Positions 44,518 to 51,875 of a DNA stretch of 64,000 nucleotides are shown here, piece after piece (within the stretch, counting starts at the first letter, position 1; every line of letters begins with the position of its first letter). Origin of the DNA: an uncultured Lachnospiraceae bacterium (GTDB lineage Bacteria > Bacillota > Clostridia > Lachnospirales > Lachnospiraceae); assembly GCA_910585905.1 (NCBI GenBank), contig CAJUID010000007.1, positions 1 through 64,000 of the forward strand, in the 5' to 3' direction. The notes below the pieces were generated by a model. That model saw only the letters and a list, made by a program, of their open reading frames with translations, ran no database searches and had not been told where the DNA came from. The position numbers and the translations under genes were made by a program.

Positions 44518-45010
44518 AATTTAATTCCTCCCTCTTCAATTCGGTTTTTAATTTTTTTAGGCTGCGATAAAGCATTGACTTTGTTGTGCTTAAATTCATG
44601 TTTAGAATGAGTGCGATTTCTTCCAGCTTCTTTTCTTCAAAAAAGCGTAGAATAACGATGGCACGTTCTTTTTCATTTAATACATCCAAAGCCTGTATCG
44701 TATCAAAGTCCTGATAAGTGTCTGTTGTGCTAGGGTGACTTAGTTCCTCCGGGATATCCGTAAGGACTTCTTTTCTGTTTTTTTTCATAAAATCTATTGC
44801 ACAGTTTATTACAATTTTGTAAATCCAGGTTTCAATATACTGCTCCTTTTTGACGGATACAGCATTTTTCATTGCTTTGTAAGCGCTATCTTGTACGACA
44901 TCCAGTGCATCATCAGCATTTTTTACATAGGAAAACGCGATGCGGTACATAGATTCATAAGACTCTAATATCTTATTTTCTACTTTCTCTCTGATATTAT
45001 TGTGTAACAT
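44507..45010 (-). CDS. sigV: ECF RNA polymerase sigma factor (SigV-like)
   Basis: 167 residues with AAGGAGG before the ATG. Region 2 (YESMYRIAFSYVKNADDALDVVQDSAYKAMKN, WIYKIVINCAIDFMKKNRK) and region 4 (LNEKERAIVILRFFEEKKLEEIALILNMNLSTTKSMLYRSLKKLK) are both present. Paired with the RsiV-like anti-sigma. Two related dyads lie upstream at 45102-45154. Confidence 0.93.
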   Translation of the reverse strand: MLHNNIREKVENKILESYESMYRIAFSYVKNADDALDVVQDSAYKAMKNAVSVKKEQYIETWIYKIVINCAIDFMKKNRKEVLTDIPEELSHPSTTDTYQDFDTIQALDVLNEKERAIVILRFFEEKKLEEIALILNMNLSTTKSMLYRSLKKLKTELKREELNYEG

Positions 45011-45101
45011 ATGCGATATCGCCTCCTTGTAAAATATCTTGTTGAATCATTTTCCACATCTTCCCCTTTCCTCTGTCAGTTTCCTCAGATTGCTGTCTAT
45101 A

Positions 45102-45171
45102 CTAGTACAATGTATACTAGATTTTTATGTTAAGCTAGTGTTCCATTGTACTAGGCAGGATGTAAACCTGC
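45102..45171. promoter_or_regulatory. Paired dyads upstream of sigV
   Basis: CTAGTACAATGTATACTAG (45102-45120) and, in opposite orientation, CTAGTGTTCCATTGTACTAG (45135-45154) share 11-bp perfectly complementary ends (CTAGTACAATG / CATTGTACTAG). GCAGG-ATGTAAA-CCTGC follows at 45155-45171. Possible operator or long hairpin; no ECF-type promoter could be recognised. Confidence 0.45.
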
Positions 45172-45178
45172 GCGCCGG

Positions 45179-45323
45179 TTTTATTCCCGCGAAGCAACGA
45201 GCCAAGCGCGAGCTTGCTCGCATTTGGCGACTGCCGCGAGGGTCAAATACCCCGCCCCTCTGGGGCGAACTTGCTAAAAAGAAGCTAAGTCATGCCCCGT
45301 TGCTTGCAGCGGGGTATTTGACT
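45179..45323 (-). repeat. Dispersed two-hairpin repeat (R4), full length, reverse orientation
   Basis: Reverse complement of the R3 sequence over about 145 bp, from AGTCAAATACCCC to GGGAATAAAA, with compensating changes in the hairpin arms (GCGGGGTATTTGAC / GTCAAATACCCCGC). A 95-codon open frame across it is a by-product. Confidence 0.88.
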
Positions 45324-45535
45324 TGACATTCTGCTAATCGTTGCTTTATATATGGCAGCAATCTGGAATACTTACTGTCTGATGTACAGATAAGTTTGAT
45401 GCCCCCTGTTTTTTCTTGGGGTTCTTCCTTTGTGTTACATAGGTTAGACTTCCAGATGCAGGAAAAAGTTTCAATAATTTGAAAAAATCAAAAAAGATTT
45501 ATGAAACATATATATGTAATAAAATTGTAACAGTT
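45324..45535. other. AT-rich spacer without recognisable features
   Basis: This stretch between repeat R4 and the candidate RNA promoter holds no open frame of note. A weak CCCC/GGGG hairpin near 45403-45421 is the only structure seen. Confidence 0.4.
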
Positions 45536-45932
45536 TTGTCACTTTTTAGGTGTACAATACAATTATAACAGAAAGTAAAGAACTGTTAATGATTTTATAC
45601 ATTAAGAGATGAACAGCCTACAGGGATAATTATGGAAAGGGTGCCAGAACCTTATAAGTGGGCACAATGAATTTGCATTATTTTGATATTGACTGTGGTT
45701 ATAGTAATAAATAAATGTAGTATGTTTTAATAGCGTGGACGAGATATGTTTGTTTTTCTCTTGATAAGGTTGCCGTAAAATATTAGTAATGTTTCAGAGC
45801 CTCTCGGGAAAAACCTGCTATTCAAGTTTTAGGGACTGGGGTGGAAAGGTACTGAATAATTACGAATATATTTTATAAAGATAAAAGTAGTCCGAAATTC
45901 CGTAAAAGGCAGGGGAATGTCGGACTACTTTT
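45536..45932 (+). ncRNA. Candidate non-coding RNA of about 360 nt
   Basis: A promoter (TTGTCA 45536-45541, TACAAT 45558-45563, 16-base spacer) would start transcription near 45570, and a strong hairpin terminator ends at 45932. No open frame with a binding site lies between. Pairings visible by eye: TTAATG/CATTAA early, GTGCC/GGCAC, and a long-range AACCTTAT (near 45650) with ATAAGGTT (near 45768). G-rich unpaired tracts (GGGACTGGGGTGG) sit near the 3' end. It does not match RNase P, tmRNA, SRP or 6S signatures that I can recall. Confidence 0.5.
45883..45932. terminator. Bidirectional terminator, 13-bp perfect stem
   Basis: AAAAGTAGTCCGA (45883-45895) pairs with TCGGACTACTTTT (45920-45932); an inner ATTCC/GGAAT pairing extends it. 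It can end both the candidate RNA and the minus-strand coat genes. Confidence 0.85.
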
Positions 45933-45985
45933 GGTAGGCATATAACTATGCATGCAGTAGTTGTTTGTGCAAATGCAAAGAAGAA

Positions 45986-46240
45986 TTACTTAAATGAGTT
46001 TTTATATTTCTGCTGAGTTTCCATAACCTTTTTCTGCTCTGCTGCAGGTGTAGGGTAGTAGCCTTTTGCAGAGGTAAGGTGGAAGATATCATCCTGGATA
46101 TCATGCTCATCTGCAAGAATGTTAAGCATAGAATTACGTACACTCTCATGTGCGCACTCGTTAGAGAATGTGTTGTAATTCGTAGTTGACAATTTTGCCG
46201 TTGTCAGGGCATCTTGTAAAATTTCTTTTTCTGAATACAT
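45986..46240 (-). CDS. Spore coat protein, CotF-like
   Basis: 84 residues, preceded by AAGGAGG. Helical: MYSEKEILQDALTTAKLSTTNYNTFSNECAHESVRNSMLNILADEHDIQDDIFHL, then a Tyr/Pro-containing GYYPTPAAEQ, as in CotF-family coat proteins. It forms a pair with the coat-like gene immediately upstream. Role in spore coat is family-based. Confidence 0.85.
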   Translation of the reverse strand: MYSEKEILQDALTTAKLSTTNYNTFSNECAHESVRNSMLNILADEHDIQDDIFHLTSAKGYYPTPAAEQKKVMETQQKYKNSFK

Positions 46241-46251
46241 ATGATTCCTCC

Positions 46252-46437
46252 TTATCCCAATAAAGAATAGAGTTGATTAAAATGTTTCTGATGTCTCTGT
46301 GCAACTTCTTCCATTTTTGCACTGACTTCGTTGTCCTGTGACTGCTTTGCCAGCATCTGATATTTTTTGACCAGAAGTTCTTCTTCACACAGAGATTCAT
46401 TGATACAAGAAAGTTCTTTTTCAGATAATTGTGCCAT
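46252..46437 (-). CDS. Small coat-like helical protein (ferritin-like/CotF-related)
   Basis: 61 residues from the ATG at 46437, which has GGAGG 5 bases upstream; ATG 46449 is the alternative. One helical hairpin (MAQLSEKELSCINESLCEEELLVKKYQMLAKQ ... HQKHFNQLYSLL) typical of the small partners of CotF-like genes in clostridia. It ends 11 bases before the next coat gene and is probably in the same operon. Confidence 0.75.
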   Translation of the reverse strand: MAQLSEKELSCINESLCEEELLVKKYQMLAKQSQDNEVSAKMEEVAQRHQKHFNQLYSLLG

Positions 46438-46592
46438 GTCATCCTCCATTTCTTTTCCGGTAAGGAACTGTAAATCAATGAATTGTCAGTGTAGACAGAA
46501 TATTACTTTACAGTTCCGGGTAATCGGAATTTATTTTTTTGTTACAGAGATAGTATGTCTCTCTTTTTAAAAATATATTACACATTTATAAA

Positions 46593-46672
46593 AAAGCGCA
46601 CCAGCGCAGTTGAAGCTTCACTAACTACCGATAACTGCAGATTATCTTTTCATTAAAATGGTAAAGTCAAAA
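46593..46672 (+). repeat. Upstream repeat element, copy C of a loosely conserved family
   Basis: GATAACTGCAGATTATC...TTCATTAAAATGGTAAAGTCAAA resembles 69-113 (GATAACTGCAGAGTATCC...AATGGGGAAAGTCAAA) and, more weakly, 6546-6584. Each copy stands just before a promoter region. Confidence 0.4.
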
Positions 46673-46683
46673 AAATTGATGTC

Positions 46684-46837
46684 TTGCCTAAGATTTTATA
46701 CTGTGGTATGATATTACTGTCCTGAAACGAAAGGTTCGTCCTGACGCCAAGGCATGAAAACATTATGAAATCCCATAATATGGGTTCTTTTTTGATAGTA
46801 TAGATGCGTCTCATGCCATATGGCTGAGGCGTTTTTT
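46684..46837 (+). promoter_or_regulatory. Promoter and structured leader of the TM1266-hydG operon
   Basis: TTGCCT (46684-46689) and TATGAT (46707-46712), 17-base spacer. The leader then holds ACGAA-AGG-TTCGT (46727-46739), a hairpin CCCAT-AAT-ATGGG with a T-run (46772-46793) that competes with ATTATG/CATAAT, and a second strong hairpin GCGTCTCA...TGAGGCG with T-run (46806-46837). Two terminator-like hairpins in series suggest attenuation or a riboswitch; no known class was recognised. Confidence 0.55.
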
Positions 46838-46972
46838 GTCTTTGTGCTTTAGCGTGGGGCTTGCAGCAAAAATGCCATAGTTTTTTTTGTGCAAGTGGAA
46901 ATTACCTGCTGTGTGGTTGGTAAGGAGGGCATGTTTGTTTTAGGAAAAACTTGTTTAGAAATGGGGAGTCAG

Positions 46973-47218
46973 ATGGAGAAAAGGATTGCGATTCTTGGTA
47001 TTATTGTGGAAGAGGCGGAACGTGCCATGGCAGTCAATGATTTACTGCATGAGTATAGGGAATACATTATTGGGAGAATGGGTATGCCGTACCGGGAGAA
47101 AAATATTTCAGTAATTAGCGTTGTGCTAGATGCGCCGAATGAGACGATTAGTGCGTTATCTGGTAAATTGGGGATGTTAGATGGTGTAAGCTCAAAGGCG
47201 GTATATTCAAAGAAATAG
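46973..47218 (+). CDS. TM1266-family iron-only hydrogenase system regulator
   Basis: 81 residues from ATG 46973 with GGGGAG upstream; the frame is open to 46889 but the family starts MEKRIAILGIIVE. Small ACT-like fold protein (NDLLHEYREYIIGRMGMPY, ISVISVVLDAPNETISALSGKLGMLDGVSSKAVYSK) commonly linked with hydE/F/G. It precedes hydG by 50 bases. Proposed to regulate hydrogenase maturation; ligand unknown. Confidence 0.88.
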   Translation: MEKRIAILGIIVEEAERAMAVNDLLHEYREYIIGRMGMPYREKNISVISVVLDAPNETISALSGKLGMLDGVSSKAVYSKK

Positions 47219-47268
47219 GTATCGTTTTTTGAGGGCGTTTAGATTTTAAGTTAAGGGAGGAAAATTGT

Positions 47269-48687
47269 ATGCAGTATGATCCAAAATCATTGAAAGCGGA
47301 AGAGTTTATTAATCATGAGGAAATTCTTGACTGCCTGGAGTACGCAGAAAAGAATAAGGAGAACCGTGGGCTTTTGTTGGAAATACTCGAGAGGGCGAAA
47401 CAGGCAAAGGGAATTAGCCACAGGGAGGCAGCAGTTCTTTTGGAATGCAATATTCCTGAGATAAATGACGAGATTAGGAAGCTTGCAGTAGAGATAAAGG
47501 AAAAGTTTTATGGCAGGCGTATTGTAATGTTTGCACCATTATATTTATCTAATTACTGTGTCAATGGCTGCACGTACTGTCCATATCACTTGAAAAATAA
47601 GACGATTCCACGCATCAAGTTGACGCAGGAGCAGATTCGCGATGAGGTTATTGCGCTGCAGGATATGGGGCATAAGCGTCTGGCAATTGAGGCTGGTGAG
47701 GACCCGGTGAATAATCCATTAGAGTACATATTGGAAAGTATTAATACTATTTATAGCATTAAGCATAAAAATGGGGCAATCCGTCGTGTCAATGTGAATA
47801 TTGCGGCGACTACAGTAGAGAATTATACGAAGTTAAAGGATGCTGGGATTGGAACTTATATTTTGTTTCAGGAGACTTACAATAAGGAGTCTTATGAGCA
47901 GCTTCATCCAACTGGCCCTAAGCATGATTATGCATATCATACCGAGGCAATGGACCGGGCAATGCAGGGCGGTATAGATGATGTGGGGCTTGGTGTTCTT
48001 TTTGGGTTGGAAGGGTATCGCTATGAGCTGGTTGGGATATTGATGCATGCGGAGCATCTGGAGGCTGCGCAGGGTGTCGGGCCACATACGATCAGTGTGC
48101 CGCGTATCTGCCCGGCGGATGATATAGATACAGCTGATTTTTCAAATGCGGTGCCGGATGACATTTTTGAAAAAATTGTTTCTATTATCCGCATTGCAGT
48201 TCCTTATACCGGGATGATCATTTCTACACGTGAATCACAGAGAACGAGGGAAAATGTTTTGAATCTGGGAATTTCACAGATTAGCGGGGGTTCCCGCACA
48301 AGTGTCGGGGGCTACACTGTGCCAGAACGGGATGACAGTTCATCACAGTTTGATGTGAGTGATACCAGGACTCTGGATGAGGTTGTCAACTGGCTGATGC
48401 GTCTTGGCTATATTCCTAGTTTTTGTACTGCTTGTTATAGGGCGGGAAGAACAGGAGACCGATTTATGTCACTTTTGAAGTCCGGGCAGATTGTAAACTG
48501 CTGTCAGCCAAATGCATTGATGACACTGAAGGAATATCTTGAAGACTATGCGGCGCCAGATACGAAAAAAATTGGTGAGGAATTGATTGCAAAGGAAATA
48601 CTAAATGTGACAAATGAAAATGTCAGGAATAAGGCAATGGAATATCTGAATGAGCTTCATAGGGGAAAGAGAGATTTTAGGTTTTAG
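47269..48687 (+). CDS. hydG: [FeFe]-hydrogenase H-cluster maturase HydG
   Basis: 472 residues, preceded by GGGAGG. Radical SAM enzyme that cleaves tyrosine to give the CO and CN ligands of the H-cluster. The radical SAM cluster is in NYCVNGCTYCPYH (C-x3-C-x2-C), and the second cluster in FCTACYRAGRTG ... CCQPNALMTL, which is the HydG mark and separates it from the shorter thiazole enzyme ThiH. hydE and hydF are not adjacent. Confidence 0.96.
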   Translation: MQYDPKSLKAEEFINHEEILDCLEYAEKNKENRGLLLEILERAKQAKGISHREAAVLLECNIPEINDEIRKLAVEIKEKFYGRRIVMFAPLYLSNYCVNGCTYCPYHLKNKTIPRIKLTQEQIRDEVIALQDMGHKRLAIEAGEDPVNNPLEYILESINTIYSIKHKNGAIRRVNVNIAATTVENYTKLKDAGIGTYILFQETYNKESYEQLHPTGPKHDYAYHTEAMDRAMQGGIDDVGLGVLFGLEGYRYELVGILMHAEHLEAAQGVGPHTISVPRICPADDIDTADFSNAVPDDIFEKIVSIIRIAVPYTGMIISTRESQRTRENVLNLGISQISGGSRTSVGGYTVPERDDSSSQFDVSDTRTLDEVVNWLMRLGYIPSFCTACYRAGRTGDRFMSLLKSGQIVNCCQPNALMTLKEYLEDYAAPDTKKIGEELIAKEILNVTNENVRNKAMEYLNELHRGKRDFRF

Positions 48688-48717
48688 AATATAGATTTTA
48701 GAATAGTCACTGCACTG

Positions 48718-48755
48718 AAAAAGGGAAAATGTGTTGAAACCATTTTCCCTTTTTG
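48718..48755. terminator. Bidirectional terminator after hydG
   Basis: AAAAAGGGAAAATG pairs with CATTTTCCCTTTTT around a 10-base loop; the two flanking genes converge. Confidence 0.88.
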
Positions 48756-48772
48756 CTAATTTAATACTATTT

Positions 48773-49567
48773 CTATTCTGATTTGCCTCCCTTAAAAAGA
48801 ATGGCTAATTTTTGAATAGAGTCGGTGACTTCTATAACGGATTTGTCGATATCACCATAAATCGTAGCTGACTGGGATGATAAATCTCCCATACTCTTTG
48901 CTACTACCGCAAAACCAACACCAGCTTCGCCACTTCTTGCAGCTTCGATAGAAGCATTCAGAGATAACATTTTCTGTTTATTTGCTATGGATTTCAGAGA
49001 GTGGGTATTGTTATTGATTGTTTCAATCACTTCTGTTGCATGGTTGATCTCTTCGCTCAATGCCTCCAATCTGCCATCGCTATTTGAATTGACATATGCA
49101 GATTTGACTAATAGATTCACTATTATGCCAAATAATTCTGCAGAGGCACGAATCATCTTTTCATCCCTGACAGGCACTTTTTTGAGAGCGCGGATATAGT
49201 CATCAGGGTCTATGCCAAGTTCCTCTGCTGTGGCGCGGAACTGTTCTTCATCTGGTTCTTTTGGAAGAACCTGTCCGCCAATTACATTACCTATTCTTTC
49301 GCCATCTAGCATAATTGGAACATTAAAATCCATTAATCCGGCATGGCAAAAATATGTATCCTTACATTCTGTGTCACATTTTACACAGCGGCGGCTGCCT
49401 TCAGCGGAACCGCGTGTATATTTCATACAAAAATCAGTGAAGTTGCTTCCCTCTGTGATGTATTCCCCATTTGCATCACAGGCAATTGCTGCCAGACCAG
49501 TTACGGCTGAAAATTTATCTTGGAGCAATTGTAATTCTTTTACATCTAAAAAATCCCTAATATCCAT
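48773..49567 (-). CDS. Soluble short chemoreceptor-like protein with PocR domain
   Basis: 264 residues with no TM helix. Residues 1-160 are a PocR sensory domain (LLQDKFSAVTGLAAIACDANGEYITEGSNFTDFC, RRCVKCDTECKDTYFCHAGLMDFNVPI), with a cysteine set that could bind metal or a small molecule. A short MCP signalling tip follows (KQKMLSLNASIEAARSGEAGVGFAVVAKSMGDLS), about 80 residues, without HAMP or adaptation helices. It may act at the chemosensory array or in another signalling route. Own promoter at 49616-49644. Confidence 0.82.
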   Translation of the reverse strand: MDIRDFLDVKELQLLQDKFSAVTGLAAIACDANGEYITEGSNFTDFCMKYTRGSAEGSRRCVKCDTECKDTYFCHAGLMDFNVPIMLDGERIGNVIGGQVLPKEPDEEQFRATAEELGIDPDDYIRALKKVPVRDEKMIRASAELFGIIVNLLVKSAYVNSNSDGRLEALSEEINHATEVIETINNNTHSLKSIANKQKMLSLNASIEAARSGEAGVGFAVVAKSMGDLSSQSATIYGDIDKSVIEVTDSIQKLAILFKGGKSE

Positions 49568-49615
49568 ATTGACCTCCTCATAGCAAGATAGTATAACGAT
49601 TCATAACTTATAAAC

Positions 49616-49644
49616 ATTATATCGTATTATAGTTGAAATTGCAA
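49616..49644 (-). promoter_or_regulatory. Promoter of the PocR-domain gene
   Basis: On the minus strand TTGCAA (49639-49644) and TATAAT (49616-49621), 17-base spacer, about 50 bases before the ATG. Confidence 0.75.
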
Positions 49645-49656
49645 TTATTCCCTAAG

Positions 49657-49710
49657 AAAAAACAGGAGGCAATAACCGTAAATAGTAACGTTTGTTTGCC
49701 TCCTGTTTTG
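49657..49710. terminator. Terminator of the chemoreceptor gene
   Basis: AACAGGAGGCAA pairs perfectly with TTGCCTCCTGTT, with flanking A and T runs. Confidence 0.9.
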
Positions 49711-49739
49711 AGTTTACTAAAAGATAGCTAGTTTATGTA

Positions 49740-51452
49740 TTACCTTAAAGTAAATTGTCCGATCAGTTCTTTTAAGTTGGTAGCCTGGGCAGCCAGCTCT
49801 TCGCCGGTAGCAGATGTCTCCTGGGCAGCAGCTGAGTTGCTCTGTACTACGCTGGAAATCTGCTCTACGCCCTTCTCTACTTCCTGCATGGTGCTAACCT
49901 GAGTAGAGAAAGCATCACTTGCATGTTTAGAAGTATCAGATAGGAATTCGATTCCATGTACAACCTGATTCAGTGCCTCTTCGGTTCTTTCTGTAATAGC
50001 ATTTCCTTTTTCGATTTCCTCTAGCGTATGCTGAATTAATTCGCGTGTGCGTACTGCAGATTCCGCACTGTCTGTCGCGAGCTTTCCAATCTGGTCAGCA
50101 ACGACAGCAAAGCCCTTGCCGGCTTCGCCAGCTCTTGCAGCCTCGATAGAGGCATTTAGAGAAAGAAGGTTTGTCTGTGATGCAATATCTTCAATTTCAG
50201 CAATGATGTTTTCGATTTCTTTTGATGCAGTGCTAATTCGTTCCATTGCCTCGGCAAGCTGTTTCATTTCATCACTGCCTTGTTCAGCCTGCTCGCGGTA
50301 GGTTAATCCCTCCTGGTATGCATCGTTCACTTCCTTTGCAGTGCCCTCGGCTACACCAGTAACATTTTCGATGGTTGCTGTCAGCTCTTGTACGGCACCT
50401 GCCTGATCCATAGCACCTTCCGCAAGAGCTACGGCACTCTCTGCAAGCTGGCTGGAACCAGCCTCTACCTGCTCGGAAGCCTCATTAATCTGCAGGAGCG
50501 TCCCCTTCATTTTAATTATCAGGTTGTCGATTGAGTGGTGCAGAGATGCGAATTCGCCGACATAACGCTCAGGACATGAGCTTTCTGCCAAGAAATTACC
50601 ATCTGCGATACTTGCAACATGGTTATCAATATCGTTTAAGATGATTTTAAGGTTATCGGCCATATGTTTTGTTGTCAAAGCCAAATCCTCAATTTCATCT
50701 TTTATATCAAATTCAGGGAATTCTGATGATAAATCGCCGGCAGCAAATGTCTCCATACGCTGCGAAACTGTCTGCAAGGATGTTGCAATTCTCTTTGCCA
50801 GCTTCTTGCCAATCTTAATTGATACCAATATAATCACACCAATAAGCACTACAATGGCAATTAAAAGGACAAGGCTCATAATCTTTAATATAGTATCCTG
50901 TTCATTTCCGGCAGCAATTTTTGTCTCCATAATATCTGTTAAAATATCATTTATTTCATTGAACTTTGGAGCGAGTTCGGTCGCTGCCGTTTCCTGCGCC
51001 CTTGCTGCAATGCCCATATCCGTTGTAGCTCCCACCTTAATGATCTGTGCATCCAGTTCCCAGTAAGCATCTAATTTTCCCATAATCTCATCATATTGTT
51101 CACGGGCTTTATCCGTTACGATGCCATGTTCGACATCTGCGATTGCGTCTTCGAATAACGCTTTACTTTTATCGTGGCCTTCTTGGGAAGTGGCAATGAG
51201 TTCAGGATCAGAATATCCAATGACTGCCCTGGTGAAACTGCGGGTCTCCGAGAAATATGTCATCGCCTTGCCGATATCACCCTGTGCAAAACCAAAGTCG
51301 GTCAGCGCATTGGTATAGAGATTTGAAGTTACGAGGAGAGCAATGAGAGTGATAATCGCTGTCAAAGCTGTCAAACCAGTAGTCAATATAAATGAGTTGA
51401 CTAATTGTCGTTCGATTTTTACGTTTTCTTCATTGTTTGCTTTCTTTTTCAT
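49740..51452 (-). CDS. Methyl-accepting chemotaxis protein (transmembrane)
   Basis: 570 residues. TM1 about 20-45, an extracytoplasmic four-helix-bundle-type sensor to about 185, TM2 about 188-212, HAMP, then a full MCP signalling domain with the hairpin tip IASQTNLLSLNASIEAARAGEAGKGFAVVADQIGKLA. Adaptation-type Glu/Gln sites are visible in ELTATIENVTG. No CheB/R-binding pentapeptide is seen at the C-terminus. Cognate signal unknown. Promoter at 51683-51711. Confidence 0.95.
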   Translation of the reverse strand: MKKKANNEENVKIERQLVNSFILTTGLTALTAIITLIALLVTSNLYTNALTDFGFAQGDIGKAMTYFSETRSFTRAVIGYSDPELIATSQEGHDKSKALFEDAIADVEHGIVTDKAREQYDEIMGKLDAYWELDAQIIKVGATTDMGIAARAQETAATELAPKFNEINDILTDIMETKIAAGNEQDTILKIMSLVLLIAIVVLIGVIILVSIKIGKKLAKRIATSLQTVSQRMETFAAGDLSSEFPEFDIKDEIEDLALTTKHMADNLKIILNDIDNHVASIADGNFLAESSCPERYVGEFASLHHSIDNLIIKMKGTLLQINEASEQVEAGSSQLAESAVALAEGAMDQAGAVQELTATIENVTGVAEGTAKEVNDAYQEGLTYREQAEQGSDEMKQLAEAMERISTASKEIENIIAEIEDIASQTNLLSLNASIEAARAGEAGKGFAVVADQIGKLATDSAESAVRTRELIQHTLEEIEKGNAITERTEEALNQVVHGIEFLSDTSKHASDAFSTQVSTMQEVEKGVEQISSVVQSNSAAAQETSATGEELAAQATNLKELIGQFTLR

Positions 51453-51682
51453 TTTTACTTTCTTTTACTTCCTTTCTTTTTTGGCAGGCTATTAAATATG
51501 AAAGCCAATTGTTGTGTGCAGTATGCTCTCCTAACCTCTGCCCACCCTTCAGGGCTATTTGTTTCATTATGTACATGCTCTGTTAGTGTTTGTAAGAGAA
51601 GTACATACAAGTTTATCTGCTTCTGTAGATGTCCGACAGGACTTTCATAATGAATAGTCTTATGACAAATATTGCTTTTCTT

Positions 51683-51711
51683 ATCTTATCAAATCTTATA
51701 CTAAATTTCAA
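51683..51711 (-). promoter_or_regulatory. Promoter of the chemoreceptor gene
   Basis: On the minus strand TTGAAA (51706-51711) and TAAGAT (51683-51688), 17-base spacer. The leader to the ATG is about 225 bases and holds no clear structure. Confidence 0.6.
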
Positions 51712-51797
51712 GAAATAAACAAAAAAACATTATATTACTGTCACTTTTTCCCTCTTTCTTTTTGGAAAATGTGAGGAGCCTAAAAAAGATGCTGTAC

Positions 51798-51826
51798 TTG
51801 TATTTGCAGGGTAATTATGGTACACT
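51798..51826 (+). promoter_or_regulatory. Promoter of nadB-nadC
   Basis: TTGTAT (51798-51803) and TACACT (51821-51826), 17-base spacer. A start near 51833 excludes the long upstream open frame and supports ATG 51876. Confidence 0.6.
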
Positions 51827-51875
51827 CAATACATTATGGGTGTTTATGGACAGAAAGCAGATTGCAGGTGCTAAT

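Noticed and set aside
45039..45326. 95-codon open frame on the plus strand
   Set aside because: It runs through the dispersed repeat R4 and has no ribosome binding site; the same kind of spurious frame appears in the other copies.
46161..46478. 105-codon minus-strand open frame
   Set aside because: Overlaps two well-supported coat genes in another frame.
46719..46800. c-di-GMP (GEMM) or fluoride riboswitch in the hydG leader
   Set aside because: Some short strings looked similar (GACGCC-AA-GGC), but the conserved cores of those classes are absent.
47269..48687. Annotation as thiazole synthase ThiH
   Set aside because: The length (472) and C-terminal second-cluster cysteines, plus the TM1266 neighbour, identify HydG.
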